From positions 1 through 32,037 of the forward strand of contig JACRPY010000009.1 in assembly GCA_016222945.1 (NCBI GenBank): 32,037 bases of DNA, read 5' to 3'. Position 1 is the stretch's first letter; the number at the start of each line of letters is the position of its first letter. The notes beneath the pieces were generated by a model. The model was given only the letters and a program-made list of their open reading frames with translations, did no database searches and was not told the origin of the DNA. Below are positions 30,848 to 32,037 of this stretch, piece after piece. The translations under genes were made by a program, and so were the position numbers. The stretch is from Methanobacterium sp. (GTDB lineage Archaea; Methanobacteriota; Methanobacteria; Methanobacteriales; Methanobacteriaceae).

Positions 30848-31981
30848 TTAATAATACTCTAAACATTCATCTTTTAACACGCGAGCATCCTCATTTGATG
30901 GGTTTAATTGTAAAACCTTGTTAAAACAGTCCACTGCCTTTTCAAATTCACCCATTTCCATAAGAACAACTCCTTTGTTACATAAAAATACATCATTTTC
31001 ATCTTCAAGATTTATTGCATCATTGTAACATTTTAAAGCTTCATCAAACCTACCAAGCTCCAGTAAAGCATTCCCTTTACGGTTCCATGTAGATGCATCC
31101 GGAGTTTCACTAAGAGATAATTCCAGTGCTTTATCATATGCCTCCAGTGCTTCTTCAGTTCTTTCTAATTCTGTTAATATATTCCCTTTAGCATTCCATA
31201 CGTCAGGATTTTCAGGATCTAACTTTAAAATACGATTATAACAACTTAAAGCATCATCAAACCTACCGAGCATTTCTAAAATAAAACCTCTCCAATATAA
31301 TACAATTACATTATTTTTATTTAATTTTAAAGCAGTTGTATTATACTCCAGTGCTTCTTCTGGCTTATTTGAATTTAATAGTGCTATTGCTCTGTTATTT
31401 AATATATATTCATTTTCTGGATCAATTTCTAAGGCTTTATCATAGCATTCAATGGCTTCATTGAATTTACCTAAACGAGAGAGATTATCTCCTTTTTTAT
31501 TTAGGAGATATGCATCATCAGGGTCATGCCTTAATGCTGCTGTATAACAAAGTACTGAATCTTGAAATTTCCCGGAATCAAATAGTATATCTGCTCTTTT
31601 GGTTATTCTTGCCTTTTCATCGATTTTTTCGCCTTCCCATTCATCGATGGCGTATTTTTCAAACTTTATTATCTGGAAAAGAGATTCATCATCAGTATCT
31701 TCAGGATACATTCTTTTAAATTCTTTTTCAAGCTCTGCAGCGTTTTTGTAGCCTTCTTCCTGTGCAAGTTCGTTGTTTTTTATGATGTCTTTAAATTTTA
31801 CAATTTCAACACCAGTTACTTCAGCTTCAAATAGCTTTTCCCGCTCCTTTGATATTAGGTTCCAGTAACAGTGCAGACGATCACCAGGTAAAAGAGGTTT
31901 TTTCCATAATTTTCGGATTGTTATGGTTTTTTTACCTGTTATAAGTTCAAGATGACTGCTTCCAAATAATAATATGGGCAT
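30848..31981 (-). CDS. ASCH domain fused to TPR repeats
   Basis: 377 residues. Residues 1-105 are an ASCH-like domain (LELITGKKTITIRKLWKKPL, then PGDRLHCYW, and LFEAEVTGVEIVKFKDI), a PUA-related fold expected to bind RNA or nucleotides. The rest, from about residue 130, is seven or so TPRs with canonical signatures such as KFNEAIECYDKALEIDPENE and ALSCYNRILKLDPENPDVWN. The ATG at 31981 is chosen because GGAGG lies 6 bases before it; a TTG two codons upstream overlaps that site. It is probably a scaffold that ties an RNA-linked head to protein partners; partners are unknown. The remaining 56 bases of the window hold no gene. Confidence 0.85.
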   Translation of the reverse strand: MPILLFGSSHLELITGKKTITIRKLWKKPLLPGDRLHCYWNLISKEREKLFEAEVTGVEIVKFKDIIKNNELAQEEGYKNAAELEKEFKRMYPEDTDDESLFQIIKFEKYAIDEWEGEKIDEKARITKRADILFDSGKFQDSVLCYTAALRHDPDDAYLLNKKGDNLSRLGKFNEAIECYDKALEIDPENEYILNNRAIALLNSNKPEEALEYNTTALKLNKNNVIVLYWRGFILEMLGRFDDALSCYNRILKLDPENPDVWNAKGNILTELERTEEALEAYDKALELSLSETPDASTWNRKGNALLELGRFDEALKCYNDAINLEDENDVFLCNKGVVLMEMGEFEKAVDCFNKVLQLNPSNEDARVLKDECLEYY

Positions 31982-32037
31982 AAACAACCTCCACCCGCTT
32001 TAATGATATATTATCGATAATTTATGGCTTCTTCACC

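Overview
The window looks like chromosome of a methanogenic archaeon of the order Methanobacteriales, most like Methanobacterium. It is AT-rich and genes are preceded by GGAGG/GGTG ribosome binding sites. Marker families are class III signal-peptide (EppA-type) pilin-like proteins, DUF2070, the bifunctional FBP aldolase/phosphatase, an archaeal split glutamate synthase, and amt-glnK pairs with NrpR-type operators. No tRNA, rRNA, insertion sequence or CRISPR array was seen.

Layout. 1-1159: two pilin-like class III signal-peptide genes flank an unrecognised gene on the other strand. 1337-3718: a MurG-like glycosyltransferase and a membrane-anchored protein with a degenerate PLD-like domain. 3740-5765: a metallo-beta-lactamase-fold hydrolase followed by a tight Era-like GTPase / DUF2073 / zinc-ribbon trio, the cluster linked to extracellular vesicle formation in haloarchaea (ArvABC/OapABC). 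5794-7770: RqcH/NEMF homologue. 7789-8166: a non-coding array of about 13 small palindromes at roughly 23-bp spacing. 8430-14533: an EMC6-like small membrane protein, DUF2070, fumarase beta subunit, a DUF6282 hydrolase, FBP aldolase/phosphatase and an isopropylmalate/homoisocitrate dehydrogenase. 14784-18223: TPR and HEAT repeat proteins, malate dehydrogenase and a Thr-rich surface protein.

18470-28852 is a nitrogen-assimilation island. pdxT and four glutamate synthase genes (glutaminase, GXGXG, FrhB-like iron-sulfur flavoprotein, FMN/Fe-S synthase) form one operon behind a perfect GGAA-N6-TTCC (NrpR-type) site. Two amt-glnK pairs and then two tandem small GTPases follow. The second GTPase is fused to a C-terminal PII (GlnK-like) domain. 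Exact or near-exact NrpR sites lie at the predicted start of transcription of amt1, amt2 and the first GTPase gene. This links the two GTPases to ammonium transport by position, by predicted regulation and by domain fusion, and it is the best candidate here for an undescribed system.

29108-31981: a lipoprotein with DnaJ-like CxxCxGxG zinc motifs, pdxS (partner of pdxT about 10.5 kb away) and an ASCH-TPR fusion. Malate dehydrogenase and fumarase belong to the reductive branch that supplies 2-oxoglutarate. That compound is both the carbon skeleton for glutamate synthase and the signal read by PII proteins and NrpR, so much of the window converges on carbon/nitrogen balance.
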